A stretch of DNA of 64,000 bases from Sulfuriroseicoccus oceanibius (GTDB taxonomy: Bacteria; Verrucomicrobiota; Verrucomicrobiia; Verrucomicrobiales; SLCJ01): positions 2,790,001 through 2,854,000 of the forward strand of contig NZ_CP066776.1 of assembly GCF_010681825.2 (NCBI RefSeq). Direction: 5' to 3'. Both the position numbers and the translations under genes were made by a program. The notes under the pieces are model-generated. The model was not told the origin of the DNA and made no database searches. It was given only the letters and a program-made list of their open reading frames with translations. Below, piece by piece: positions 18,701-26,379 of this stretch. Each line of letters starts with the position of its first letter. The stretch's first letter is position 1.

Positions 18701-19287
18701 GCAACGAAACCAGCGAGATCCTTCAGACCATCCGCCGCTGGATCACCGATACCGAATCGGTTGCCATCGTCGAAGCCGCGGCCCACAGCTACACCGAGGC
18801 ATGGAAGACAGAGTTCAGCCAGGAGCACGACCCATCGCAACTCCTCGGTGAAACCAACCACTTCCGCTACCGCCCGCTGACCAACGGCGTGCTGATCCGC
18901 GTGGAAGATGATGATCCAACCTACATCGCTGGAGCTGCGCTGGCCGCTGCAATCACCGATGTGCCATTGCAAATCAGCCTGTCCGCACCATCGGCTCTGG
19001 CTGACGCACTCGGCTACGAAACCATCATCGAAACCGCCGACGACCTGGCCAAGCGCCTCGCCGCCGGCAAGGAGAAGTTCGATGTGGTGCGTATCCCGTG
19101 GAGCGTTCCAACCGAAGTCTGGCAAGCCGCAAACTCGCACCACTTCAATGTGGTCGACCAGCCAATCCTCGCCAATGGCCGCCTTGAGTTGATCTTCTGG
19201 ACCAAGGAGCAAGCCGTCAGTGAAACCGTTCACCGCTACGGCAACCGAATTCCAAAGCCTCACGAGGTCGAGTTGGCCAAAGCCTAA
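15715..19287 (+). CDS. putA: Bifunctional proline dehydrogenase / glutamate-semialdehyde dehydrogenase (PutA)
   Basis: About 1190 residues from the ATG at 15715; the ATG at 15667 adds 16 residues that look non-coding. It oxidises proline to glutamate in two steps, passing P5C between sites. The FAD-binding PRODH barrel occupies roughly 130-470 (KVRLVKGANLAMEEVEADLH, GVASHNLFDISYAM, FEMLEGMA). The aldehyde dehydrogenase part runs from about 560 to 1000, with VVAPPWNFPFAIPCGG, the Glu in AETSGKNSL and the catalytic Cys in NAGQKCSAAS, then RQPFGGWKNS. A C-terminal domain of about 180 residues ending in NGRLELIFWTKEQ and HRYGNRIP is the structural domain of type-B PutA. There is no ribbon-helix-helix at the N-terminus, so it should not autoregulate by DNA binding. 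Confidence 0.95.
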   Translation: MKALANVDLRTVAESDLPNIAIDVAAELLNEAANHKTAREKRDAVQIGGMMDDPMGKAMTLTMADQVFRSTSPVRCADQFRYLIDQYGVPQYLPKISQLAMKMGAAASALFPQLVMPMVTEQMRKESSTVILPAEKEKLYPHIDRRTANGVRINVNLLGEAILGEAEAAHRLEGNLELLRDPRITYISVKLSNVFSQLNLLAFDHTIERVQINLRKLYREAIANPYQDENGKKRAKFVNLDMEEYRDLQLTTAAFMRTLDEDEFKSLEAGIVLQAYLPDSYKVQQQLTEWAKKRVANGGAGIKVRLVKGANLAMEEVEADLHGWEVAPYHSKHDSDSNFKRMVEFAVQPENAAAVRIGVASHNLFDISYAMVLRERHGVTDRVEFEMLEGMANSQAKVVQDASGGMLLYAPIVSKHDFHSAIAYLVRRLDENTAEENFLRDLFALKVGSDTWDKQKKRFLDACRDKDTVRDTPYRDQDRSQADQRVPACLPGQPFINEPDTDWTVPANRTWIHDCRERRLAAEPEQIPVVIDGEEIGYDFRGTGSDPSRPGVVAYRYALAKMSDVNNALDVSERAFADWSKTSIDERKALLDKAAALIAAERGEILAAMTLDGGKSIVEADPEISEAIDFATYYARSFDALVNHSDVEAQPLGTFVVAPPWNFPFAIPCGGVLAALMAGNTVILKPAPQAVLCGWVLAQLLWKAGIPKDVLQFVPAPDNEIGKRLITSEKTAGVILTGAFDTAKLFQSWKPELNLYAETSGKNSLIITGAADLDLAVKDLVRSAFGNAGQKCSAASIAIIEAEVYDNPIFMQQLKDAAESLAVGSAWDPASVVTPVIQAPEENLSEALHSLKDGEEWLLEPTMVDNNPCLWSPGIRTGVKPGSWYHRTECFGPVLGLIRVESLEEAIAVQNDSQFGLTGGIHSLDPREIAIWREKVEVGNAYINRSTTGAIVNRQPFGGWKNSVFGPGTKAGGPNYTLTLCRWEQVALPSTRTELSNETSEILQTIRRWITDTESVAIVEAAAHSYTEAWKTEFSQEHDPSQLLGETNHFRYRPLTNGVLIRVEDDDPTYIAGAALAAAITDVPLQISLSAPSALADALGYETIIETADDLAKRLAAGKEKFDVVRIPWSVPTEVWQAANSHHFNVVDQPILANGRLELIFWTKEQAVSETVHRYGNRIPKPHEVELAKA

Positions 19288-19294
19288 TCACCCC

Positions 19295-19338
19295 AAATGG
19301 CCGCGTCGGACCCCTATCCGGCGCGGCCATTTTTTTTT
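19295..19338 (+). terminator. Rho-independent terminator of putA
   Basis: AAATGGCCGCG (19295-19305) pairs with CGCGGCCATTT (19322-19332), with an inner CGGA/TCCG extension, followed by T residues. Confidence 0.88.
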
Positions 19339-19448
19339 GCCGTGCCCGCAGCGCTCCCGCGAACCCACCGCAGGCCGCGCCTCCGGCGTCGTCCCGCGAC
19401 CGCCCGATCCGTCCGATCCCGCGTTCGCGGGAGGTTATGTACGTCAAG

Positions 19449-20754
19449 TTCTGCAAAAAGGACTTTGAAGGATGATGATCAGGCTGCGGACGTTTGATTT
19501 GAAGTGAGGCTGAGCTTTTGGGCTTCTTTGAGGTGATCCATGTTCAGGTAGCGGTGTTGATCGATCCACTGCTCATGGACTTGATGCGTGACAGCCCGGA
19601 TTAAGCGTTGGGCTGCAGCCTGGTTGGGGAAGGTTCGGATAATGTGCGTACGACGCTTAATCTCCTCATTGAGTCGCTCGAGCATATTCGTGCTTTTGAG
19701 ATGCTTGTGATGCTCTCTGGGAAGTCGATAAAAGGTGAGCGTTTCTTCGATCTCACTTTCGACCCAGTCACAGAGCTTGTGGTATTTGCCTCCCCACTTC
19801 GCCAACCATGCCCGCAGATCCTGACGCGCTTCATTGATGTCTCGACGGTCATAGATCCAGCGCCGCTCGGTGCAGCAGTCGTCGTCATGCTTGCGAGGTA
19901 GATGATCAAGAGCGTTGCGAAGGAAGTGGACGTAGCAGCGTTGCCACAGCGCCTCGGGAAGCACTTCGCTGATAGCTCGCCGCAGGCCGGCATGGTTATC
20001 AGTCACGCAGAACTCAACACCCGTCAGTCCGCGTTGCTTGAGTTGAAGTAGGAAGTTCTTCCAGCTACTTCCGCTTTCCCTTTGATCGAGCTCGGTAGCA
20101 AGGACCTCCCGTCGGCCATCCCAACTGATGCCAATGGCGATCAACACAGCCTGGCTGCGCACCACGCCGTTCTCTCGAACCTTTTCGTACCGGGCGTCCA
20201 GGATGAGATAGGGATAGGCATGGCTGAGCTTGCGTCGGGCGAAGTTCTCAAGCTCTTCATTCAACGTTTTGTTCAGCCTGCTTACCACACTGGCGCTAAC
20301 TCGGTGACCGCAGAGCTCCTCGGTGATCTGCGCGACTTTACGTGTCGAGACGCCCTGCACGTACATTTCGATCAGGGTGCTTACCAAAGCCTTCTCGCTG
20401 CGTTGATAGCGATCGAAGATCTCGGTGCTGAAGAGTCCGTCGCGATCTTGAGGGACGCGCAGCTCGATCCTTCCTACCCGTGTCAGGAGACTGCGTTGAT
20501 AACTGCCGCTGCGATAACCTCGGCGTCTGTCGCTGCGTTCTGATTTTACCGCCTGGAGTGTCTCGTTCATTTCTTCTTCGAGCATCTCCTGCATCAATTT
20601 CTGAACCAACGGCCTCAGAAAATCTTCCTGCTCGGCAAGAATACTTTTCAACTGCGGCGTTGTGGTCTTATCTGGTCGTGGGGTCATGGTGTGACGATTA
20701 GGGGTTCTTGTTTTGTTAAAAACCTAATCAATCATCATGACCCTTTTTGCAGAA
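19449..20754 (-). mobile_element. IS256-family insertion sequence, complete
   Basis: About 1.3 kb carrying one intact transposase. The outermost 13 bases are perfect inverted repeats: TTCTGCAAAAAGG at 19449-19461 and its complement at 20742-20754. Similarity continues inwards (ATGATGAT on the left, ATGATGATT in the right end). The CTGCAAAAAGG end is usual for IS256 relatives. No 8-9 bp target duplication is visible in the flanks (TACGTCAAG left, GCTTTGGCA right). Confidence 0.88.
19479..20687 (-). CDS. IS256-family transposase (mutator type)
   Basis: 402 residues, full length and uninterrupted. DDE residues: Asp about 164 in LILDARYEKVR, Asp about 230 in CVTDNHAGL and Glu about 337 in STNMLERLNEEIKRR. 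The intervening QRCYVHFLRN carries the conserved C..H pair. The N-terminal 160 residues contain RSLLTRVGRIELRVPQDRDG, typical of the group. Because frame and catalytic triad are intact and both ends are present, it is probably transposition-competent. It sits between putA and the SET gene without breaking either. Confidence 0.97.
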   Translation of the reverse strand: MTPRPDKTTTPQLKSILAEQEDFLRPLVQKLMQEMLEEEMNETLQAVKSERSDRRRGYRSGSYQRSLLTRVGRIELRVPQDRDGLFSTEIFDRYQRSEKALVSTLIEMYVQGVSTRKVAQITEELCGHRVSASVVSRLNKTLNEELENFARRKLSHAYPYLILDARYEKVRENGVVRSQAVLIAIGISWDGRREVLATELDQRESGSSWKNFLLQLKQRGLTGVEFCVTDNHAGLRRAISEVLPEALWQRCYVHFLRNALDHLPRKHDDDCCTERRWIYDRRDINEARQDLRAWLAKWGGKYHKLCDWVESEIEETLTFYRLPREHHKHLKSTNMLERLNEEIKRRTHIIRTFPNQAAAQRLIRAVTHQVHEQWIDQHRYLNMDHLKEAQKLSLTSNQTSAA

Positions 20755-20862
20755 GCTTTGGCACACTACCTCGCGGGACTGCGCTCGAGGCGCAGCCACC
20801 TTCCACCGTGCCAACGGCACATCTCATACCAGCCTGGGACCCAGTCCCTGGTCCATATCCAA

Positions 20863-20887
20863 AATGCCCCTGCCCTGAAGGGACATT
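20863..20887 (-). terminator. Possible terminator of the SET-domain gene
   Basis: AATGCCCCT (20863-20871) and AGGGACATT (20879-20887) form a 9-bp stem with one G-T pair. On the minus strand it is followed by only a short T-run (TTTT GG). Weak but correctly placed. Confidence 0.4.
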
Positions 20888-20901
20888 TCATCACACCTCT
20901 T

Positions 20902-21495
20902 CTATCTCTTCTTCCCCTTGCGGGCGCGCTTGGCCTTCCGCTTCTTCGCTTTCTCCAGCCGCGCCTTCTCCTTCTTCAACAACTCGTCCCAATAATCCCG
21001 GCCAACGATGTACCCCACGCACCCATCCTTCCCGCAATAACACGGATGATCAAGGTAGTGGTCGAGATCGAAGCCGTAATCAAACCCCAGCTCCTCCCCT
21101 TTCTTAATATCACGCAATGCCGACACCCAAATTCTGTCGTCCTCATCGATTGCACTCTCGCAGTTGGGATCGCACGAATGATTGATCAACCGCGCCACAT
21201 TCCACTCAAAGTTGCCGTCGATATCATAGTCATCATTGATGATAAAAACGTACACCGCCGCATCACCGGTCTCACGCGCCACCTCCATTTGCTCGAGCCC
21301 TCGCCGCTCAGCCTCATCCTTATCGATGATCTCCCCAAGATACTCAACGATCGGGGTGCCCGCCGGAATATCCTTGGCGGCAAAAACACCGCTGCCATGA
21401 ATACCGGACTGTTCGACCCGGATCCACTCCGAGGGTTCTCCACGACGCCACATGCGGCCGTCGTCATCAATTTCGAAATCGATTGAGGATGTCAT
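20902..21495 (-). CDS. SET-domain protein lysine methyltransferase-like protein
   Basis: 197 residues forming a compact SET domain: GIHGSGVFAAKDIPAGTPIV (31-50), EYLGEII, the pseudoknot motif ARLINHSCDPNC (101-112), GEELGFDYGF with the catalytic-type Tyr at about 140, and a post-SET cluster CYCGKDGC (152-159). The cysteines at 107, 152, 154 and 159 could hold the zinc seen in true SET methyltransferases. The last 30 residues are almost all Lys/Arg/Ala/Glu (KKEKARLEKAKKRKAKRARK), suiting nucleic-acid or acidic-protein contact. Bacterial SET proteins are known in Chlamydia and elsewhere; targets here are unknown. It is likely active because all key motifs are kept. Confidence 0.88.
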   Translation of the reverse strand: MTSSIDFEIDDDGRMWRRGEPSEWIRVEQSGIHGSGVFAAKDIPAGTPIVEYLGEIIDKDEAERRGLEQMEVARETGDAAVYVFIINDDYDIDGNFEWNVARLINHSCDPNCESAIDEDDRIWVSALRDIKKGEELGFDYGFDLDHYLDHPCYCGKDGCVGYIVGRDYWDELLKKEKARLEKAKKRKAKRARKGKKR

Positions 21496-21631
21496 TTGTG
21501 TGTTCTGCTAACACGCATCGCTGCCCACGCTCCAATCCGGGAACACAGGGCTCGATGAGTGCCCACATCCAATCGCATGATTCGCTTCGCCTTGTCGCGA
21601 AAAATCCTCAGGAATCTTCACCCGATCCGGG

Positions 21632-23569
21632 CTACTGCCTCTGCACGGTGCCTTCGGCAATCTGCCGCCACTGCTCCATCGTCGCGATCACCTGCTCGTT
21701 GCCTGGGTCAATCTCAAGCGCACGCTGCAACGCCGCCATTGCCTGAGGATAGGCCGCCGGATTGCGGATCAACAGGTTCGCATAACGAATCCACAAGATC
21801 GAATGCTCCGGTGCCAACCCGAGCGCCTTTTGATAACTCGCAACCGCCTCGCCATATCGTGACGGCATCACGGCCAAGGCATCGCCGCGATCGGCCCACT
21901 GTCTCCACGTCGGCCGGCCAAGCTCCATTGCCGTATCAAAATCAGCCACCGCATCATCCACAACACGAGGGGTCGCCTTCGGATGAAGATGTCGAAAAAG
22001 CAGTTTCGCCTTTCCCCAGCCCGCCCAGGCAGGCACGTAACGCTCGTCCAACAACAAAGCCGCTGCGTATTCGTCGGATGCCTCTTGCAGCAACTCCCCG
22101 TCCAGCGGTTCTCCTGCCGACAATTCGCTCTTTAAATGATAGATCCGGTTGTCAGCTCCATAGGTCATCCGCTCGACCTCAAAAACAGGCCGCACCACAG
22201 CAAGCCCCCAGCTCGCCACCAAGGCCGCACACACCACCATCATCACCCGTGCCCCACTGGCATCATCCAAAACCACCTCGCGCTTGAAGAACACAGAGGC
22301 AATCCAAGCCAGCATCACAAACTGCAGAAACAACAACGACGGAATCTTCATCAAGAAGTCCACCGCATTGTGCGCGGCAAACCCACAAAGCCCCACCACC
22401 GCAATCGCCAACCACATCCGGGCTCCCGAAAAATCATCCCGCTCCCGCATCACACGGATCAGTCCAAACACCAACAACCCAAACAGCGGCCCGTAGAGCA
22501 AAACAAACCCAATCACGCCCTCATCCGCCAGCGTCTGCAGATAGTCAGAGTGCGCATACTTGGCTTCTCTTGCGTTGTTGACCGGCACCAGTTCATCCCA
22601 CAGCACCGGAAAGCTCCCCACACCATTGCCGGCGATGGGTTCATTAAGAAACAACTTCCAAGCGGCTGGATACAGCAACTGACGACTACTTTCACCCTTC
22701 GCCTCCATCATTCCGGCAAAACGACCACCCACCCGCTCGTTCATCGTCGACTGCCCAAAAAACACCAGCCCATAAACGACCAACAACAACGCCGCCACGC
22801 CCACTCGCCTCTTCCACCCGGAACAAAACAAGAAACCACCCAACACCAACATCGGCAAAATTGCCAACACCCCGCCGCGACTCACCGTCAGCACGTGACA
22901 CCAGAAAAAAGCCAACACCTGCGCGCCCCCCAGAACCCGCACGGTCAAGCCTCGGCGGGTGTCGAGCGCCAAATACAGCGGAGCGGGAATAAGCAGCAAC
23001 ATCAATGCCGCCAAGCTGTTCGGGTTACCAAAGAATCCCACCGAACGTCCGGCGTACTGCTCCCATACGCGCCCGCCAGCCGGGTGCCATCCTGTATCCA
23101 CGTACCCTTGGTAGACCGCTACACCCAATGCCGCCAACCCAAGCCCCAAAACACCTCCTACCAAAATCCACCGAGCGCGAGCCGAACGCACGGCGTGTAC
23201 CACTACAAAAAACAAAACCGCCGCGTGGCAAAAGGCAAACAACTCAAGCCTGCCCACCCAAGGTGCCGGTGTGATCACCCAATTACTGACCGCAAGGAAC
23301 GCCAGCCAGGGCACAAACAAAAAGCCCACCGGACGGATCACGCGCCGCCCCTCTGGTAAACAAACCCACCACAAAGAAAACCACACCGCCAACCCGGCCA
23401 ACATCCAGGTTGAGAACACCATCCCCTTGCCCGTGTTCAGCGCGCCCCCGAAGAAAAACGTCACTCCGGCGATCTGGGCCGCGATCCAAAGAGCGATCAC
23501 CCGCTCAAGCCAACCAACCAGCCGACCGTCACCATCATTGACGTTCATCCCCTCTGCAGTCTGAGCCAT
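21632..23569 (-). CDS. O-antigen ligase (WaaL/Wzy_C)-like membrane protein with TPRs
   Basis: 645 residues. About ten or more hydrophobic segments cover the first 430 residues, with a polar loop containing PIAGNGVGSFPVLWDELVPV and YAHSDYLQTLADEGVIGFVL, the hallmark region of O-antigen ligase and polymerase proteins. The C-terminal 170 residues are soluble TPR-like helices (GEAVASYQKALGLAPEHSIL, AMAALQRALEIDPGNEQVIA). Such ligase-TPR hybrids are common in Planctomycetes and Verrucomicrobia and join or polymerise surface polysaccharide on the periplasmic side. The acceptor cannot be told. The start could also be the internal Met at codon 8 (MNVNDG). Confidence 0.82.
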   Translation of the reverse strand: MAQTAEGMNVNDGDGRLVGWLERVIALWIAAQIAGVTFFFGGALNTGKGMVFSTWMLAGLAVWFSLWWVCLPEGRRVIRPVGFLFVPWLAFLAVSNWVITPAPWVGRLELFAFCHAAVLFFVVVHAVRSARARWILVGGVLGLGLAALGVAVYQGYVDTGWHPAGGRVWEQYAGRSVGFFGNPNSLAALMLLLIPAPLYLALDTRRGLTVRVLGGAQVLAFFWCHVLTVSRGGVLAILPMLVLGGFLFCSGWKRRVGVAALLLVVYGLVFFGQSTMNERVGGRFAGMMEAKGESSRQLLYPAAWKLFLNEPIAGNGVGSFPVLWDELVPVNNAREAKYAHSDYLQTLADEGVIGFVLLYGPLFGLLVFGLIRVMRERDDFSGARMWLAIAVVGLCGFAAHNAVDFLMKIPSLLFLQFVMLAWIASVFFKREVVLDDASGARVMMVVCAALVASWGLAVVRPVFEVERMTYGADNRIYHLKSELSAGEPLDGELLQEASDEYAAALLLDERYVPAWAGWGKAKLLFRHLHPKATPRVVDDAVADFDTAMELGRPTWRQWADRGDALAVMPSRYGEAVASYQKALGLAPEHSILWIRYANLLIRNPAAYPQAMAALQRALEIDPGNEQVIATMEQWRQIAEGTVQRQ

Positions 23570-23619
23570 AACGGGTAATCCCTCGCCTTGAACAAAAAAT
23601 CGCTTCCTAAAAACCGTAC

Positions 23620-24051
23620 CTAACGGCCCTCTCCATCATTCGCCAAAACCGTCCGCATCTGAGCCACACTGGCCTGGATCTCTTCCAGGTCGGCAGCATG
23701 GGAATCAATCAGCAACAGGATCTCATCGCGCATTCCGTCAAGCGACACCTCATTCCCCATCTCCTTCGCACTGACAACCTCACGCCGCACTACCGTCAGC
23801 GATTCACGAATATTACTTAACTTTTCGCGGTTCCCTTCAAGCGTCGCGCGTACCCATTCACGATCCAACGAGAAATCGCCCGCACCCACCTCAGTAACAG
23901 GAGCCTCTTCCACGGGCCCCTCCACTTTAACATCCGCAGACTCCGATCCGCAGCTTGCAAATCCGAAACAAGCAGCGACAATCAAACAAACCTTCGCAAC
24001 ATTACGCGGAAGCCCGCCCGAGCGCTGACGACAAAAATTCAAATAGTCCAT
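23620..24051 (-). CDS. Small putative lipoprotein, unknown function
   Basis: 143 residues. A hydrophobic segment (VAKVCLIVAACFGFASC) ends in the lipobox FASC, so Cys at about 34 should be lipidated. The rest is acidic and helical with coiled-coil character (LEGNREKLSNIRESLTVVRR, ADLEEIQASVAQMRTVL). No family is recognised. It lies 50 bases upstream of the O-antigen-ligase-like gene on the same strand and may be co-transcribed. The 79-base gap to the phosphatase gene must hold two divergent promoters. Confidence 0.7.
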   Translation of the reverse strand: MDYLNFCRQRSGGLPRNVAKVCLIVAACFGFASCGSESADVKVEGPVEEAPVTEVGAGDFSLDREWVRATLEGNREKLSNIRESLTVVRREVVSAKEMGNEVSLDGMRDEILLLIDSHAADLEEIQASVAQMRTVLANDGEGR

Positions 24052-24130
24052 AACTTCTCACACGCTAAAGAATCCGCGACCAACGACAAGTGCAGACTCT
24101 GCACCCAATGGATTTTCATCACGACCCCGA

Positions 24131-24658
24131 ATGAGCCACGCACCTGACAGCAACCAACTGCCCACCCTGCCATCCCACGGCTCGCTGCGATTGCTCTTCG
24201 TTTGCATGGGCAACATCTGTCGCTCACCCGCAGCCGAGTGCATGATGCGCCATCTCGCAATCAAAGCCGGACAAGGCGAATCAATCCTTTGTGACTCCGC
24301 CGGCACCATTGGCTACCACAGCGGAGCCGCACCAGACCCGCGGATGCGCGCCGCAGGGCGCCAGCGCGGACTGGCCATCGAAGGAAGTGCCCGCCAGATC
24401 TCGCGTGACGACTTCGACCGCTTCGACCTCATTCTCGTAATGGACAAGGAGAACCTGAGAAACGTCACCAAACTCGCCCAAGACCACCAAACACCGGTCC
24501 GGCTCTTGTGTGATTTCACCACTCATCACGATGACATCGAAGTCCCCGACCCCTATTACGGCGGGGACGCAGGATTCGAACACGTACTCGATCTGGTCAC
24601 CGACGCCTGCGCGGGGCTTCTTGCGGAGCTCACGGGTACGTCAAACCGGACCGAATAG
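24131..24658 (+). CDS. Low-molecular-weight protein-tyrosine phosphatase
   Basis: 175 residues. The P-loop C-X5-R is VCMGNICRS (Cys about 25, Arg about 31), and the general-acid Asp is in EVPDPYYGG. The N-terminus has about 18 extra residues before the first strand. Bacterial enzymes of this family often dephosphorylate tyrosine kinases that control exopolysaccharide polymerisation. That would fit the O-antigen-ligase-like gene on the other side of the divergent promoter region, but no Wzc-type kinase is present. An arsenate-reductase role is an alternative for this fold, though the DPYYGG motif favours phosphatase. Confidence 0.93.
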   Translation: MSHAPDSNQLPTLPSHGSLRLLFVCMGNICRSPAAECMMRHLAIKAGQGESILCDSAGTIGYHSGAAPDPRMRAAGRQRGLAIEGSARQISRDDFDRFDLILVMDKENLRNVTKLAQDHQTPVRLLCDFTTHHDDIEVPDPYYGGDAGFEHVLDLVTDACAGLLAELTGTSNRTE

Positions 24659-24900
24659 GACAAACTTCACAAAACTTAAGAAAACCAGGGAATCACCGAG
24701 TCCAAAACCGCATCCAAACCGTAGCACTCCGCGCATTCCTTGAAACCGCATCGCCAAAAACGAAGCCAGTCACGGCAAATCCGCGCGTACGAATTCAAAC
24801 CGGATGCACAGTTTTGCCAATCGACGGATTTTTTCTTGTCCGCCCCGCCCTTAGTTGATTTTTAAACCAGCACGCAGCAACCAGCAGCAGATCCCCCGTC

Positions 24901-25548
24901 ATGCCACAACCGAAAATCCAACTCTCCGAACAGTTCGCAATCGGCTACAAACAGCCACTTGCCACCACCAGTGACGAGATCTCACTCGGTGAAGGCAACC
25001 ATTACCTCCTCGCCCGCAACGGCCGCGGAAAAACCACACTGCTCAAAACCCTCGCAGGAAACCTCAAGAGCAAAAGCGGATCGTTCCAGATCGATGGCAA
25101 ACTTCAGTTCGTAAACGAATTCCTCGATTTCGACCGCGAGCTCACGCCCACTTCCATCTTCAAAGCCCTCGTACCAAAGAAGCGCCGCGCCGAAGCCATC
25201 TCCATGGCCAACAAGGTGGAACTCGACGTCAAAAAGCCATTCGGTCAGCTTTCGCGAGGCAACCGCCAAAAGACCATCCTCATCATGGCGGAGTGCCGCA
25301 CCTCCCCGGCCATTCAAAACATCATGTTGCTTGACGAACCATTCACCGGACTCGACGCGTTCACACAGCAATTCTTCCTCGACCACTGGCAGAACGACAC
25401 CGCCAACACACTGCGACTGATCACCTGCCACCCGGATTCTGATGAGATGCAGTTTCCGAGTGTCGTCACCATTACCGACGGCAAACTCACCCACCTCACC
25501 AACGAGCAATCCCATCGCTGGAGTTCGCTGAAAGACCAATTGAACTAA
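24901..25548 (+). CDS. ABC transporter ATP-binding protein
   Basis: 215-residue single nucleotide-binding domain. Walker A is RNGRGKTTLL (about 40-49), with Arg where Ser/Cys is common. The signature-like LSRGNRQK replaces LSGGQ, and Walker B is IMLLDEPFTGLD. The H-loop His is in RLITCHPDSDE. It is the first gene of a closely spaced run (33 bases to the permease, then 27 to the His-rich gene and 21 to pilT), which links this transporter to the pilus genes. The roughly 240 bases upstream, after the phosphatase gene, contain no gene that I can see. Confidence 0.9.
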   Translation: MPQPKIQLSEQFAIGYKQPLATTSDEISLGEGNHYLLARNGRGKTTLLKTLAGNLKSKSGSFQIDGKLQFVNEFLDFDRELTPTSIFKALVPKKRRAEAISMANKVELDVKKPFGQLSRGNRQKTILIMAECRTSPAIQNIMLLDEPFTGLDAFTQQFFLDHWQNDTANTLRLITCHPDSDEMQFPSVVTITDGKLTHLTNEQSHRWSSLKDQLN

Positions 25549-25581
25549 CGTTCTCAATCCCCAACGCAGAACAATTTCACT

Positions 25582-26352
25582 ATGGACATCTTCCGCCTAT
25601 TCCTCGCCACCATCATACAGCACAAGGTCTGGATCGTTTGGACACTGCTGCTCGTCGTCGGGGCCTTGGTCTTCCCGACCATGACTCCATGGGAACAAGA
25701 GCCGTCACTGATTGAGCCGGCACGCGCCCACACGGCTTGGGTTCTCTTTTGGCTCATCTGCCTGACCTGGGGACTCTACCAAGCGGCAGCCATCGGCACC
25801 CGCCTCCGCCGCGACGGCCTGGGCGACTACTTCGCCAGCCAGGGAACCGGCCAACTCAGCCAACTTTTCCAAGGGTGGAGCGCCGTGATGGTATTCGTCA
25901 TTGGTTTCACCTTGATCACCGGTGCCATCACCATTTTCGGAGCCTCCCCGGCCGCTGAAGACCAAGCCACCGCTTGGAGCCACCTCACGCTCCAATACAT
26001 GCTGCTTGCTGGCATTTCGATCGGCTCTCTGGTCTTCCTCGCCGTCAGCCTCGGCACTCGCGTCGGATCCACCGTCGCCTATCTGGTCACTCTCGGGCTT
26101 GGGCTACATGGACTCTACGGAGTCGGCTACCTGCGCATGTTCTCACGTGAAAGCGGTAGCCCAGTCGCAGACACCCTGTGGACCGTCAGCCCTCATTTCC
26201 ACCTCGCCGATCTGACCCACCGCTTGGTGTTCAAATCCGGACAACTGACATCTTCCACATTTTTTGACATCCTTATTTATTTGTTGGGCGTAGCGCTCGT
26301 GCTGCTCGGTATCAGCGCGATTGCATTCAACTCGCGCCAATCCAGCAAGTAA
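25582..26352 (+). CDS. ABC-2-like six-helix membrane protein, presumed permease
   Basis: 256 residues with six hydrophobic helices (WIVWTLLLVVGALVFP, AWVLFWLICLTWGLYQ, AVMVFVIGFTLITGAITIFG, YMLLAGISIGSLVFLAVSLG, VAYLVTLGLGLHGLYG, ILIYLLGVALVLLGISAIA). No sequence signature of a named importer is present. Topology and position right after a lone ATPase gene make it the membrane partner of an ABC-2-type exporter or a mechanical ABC complex. It is followed within 27 bases by the His/Cys-repeat protein, the likely third subunit. Confidence 0.78.
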   Translation: MDIFRLFLATIIQHKVWIVWTLLLVVGALVFPTMTPWEQEPSLIEPARAHTAWVLFWLICLTWGLYQAAAIGTRLRRDGLGDYFASQGTGQLSQLFQGWSAVMVFVIGFTLITGAITIFGASPAAEDQATAWSHLTLQYMLLAGISIGSLVFLAVSLGTRVGSTVAYLVTLGLGLHGLYGVGYLRMFSRESGSPVADTLWTVSPHFHLADLTHRLVFKSGQLTSSTFFDILIYLLGVALVLLGISAIAFNSRQSSK

Positions 26353-26379
26353 TCCCCCAATCCCCCAATCCCCCGCAAC

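Noticed and set aside
22136-23359. 407-residue plus-strand open frame opposite the O-antigen-ligase gene
   Set aside because: The translation is His/Pro/Gln-rich, as expected for the complement of a hydrophobic membrane protein.
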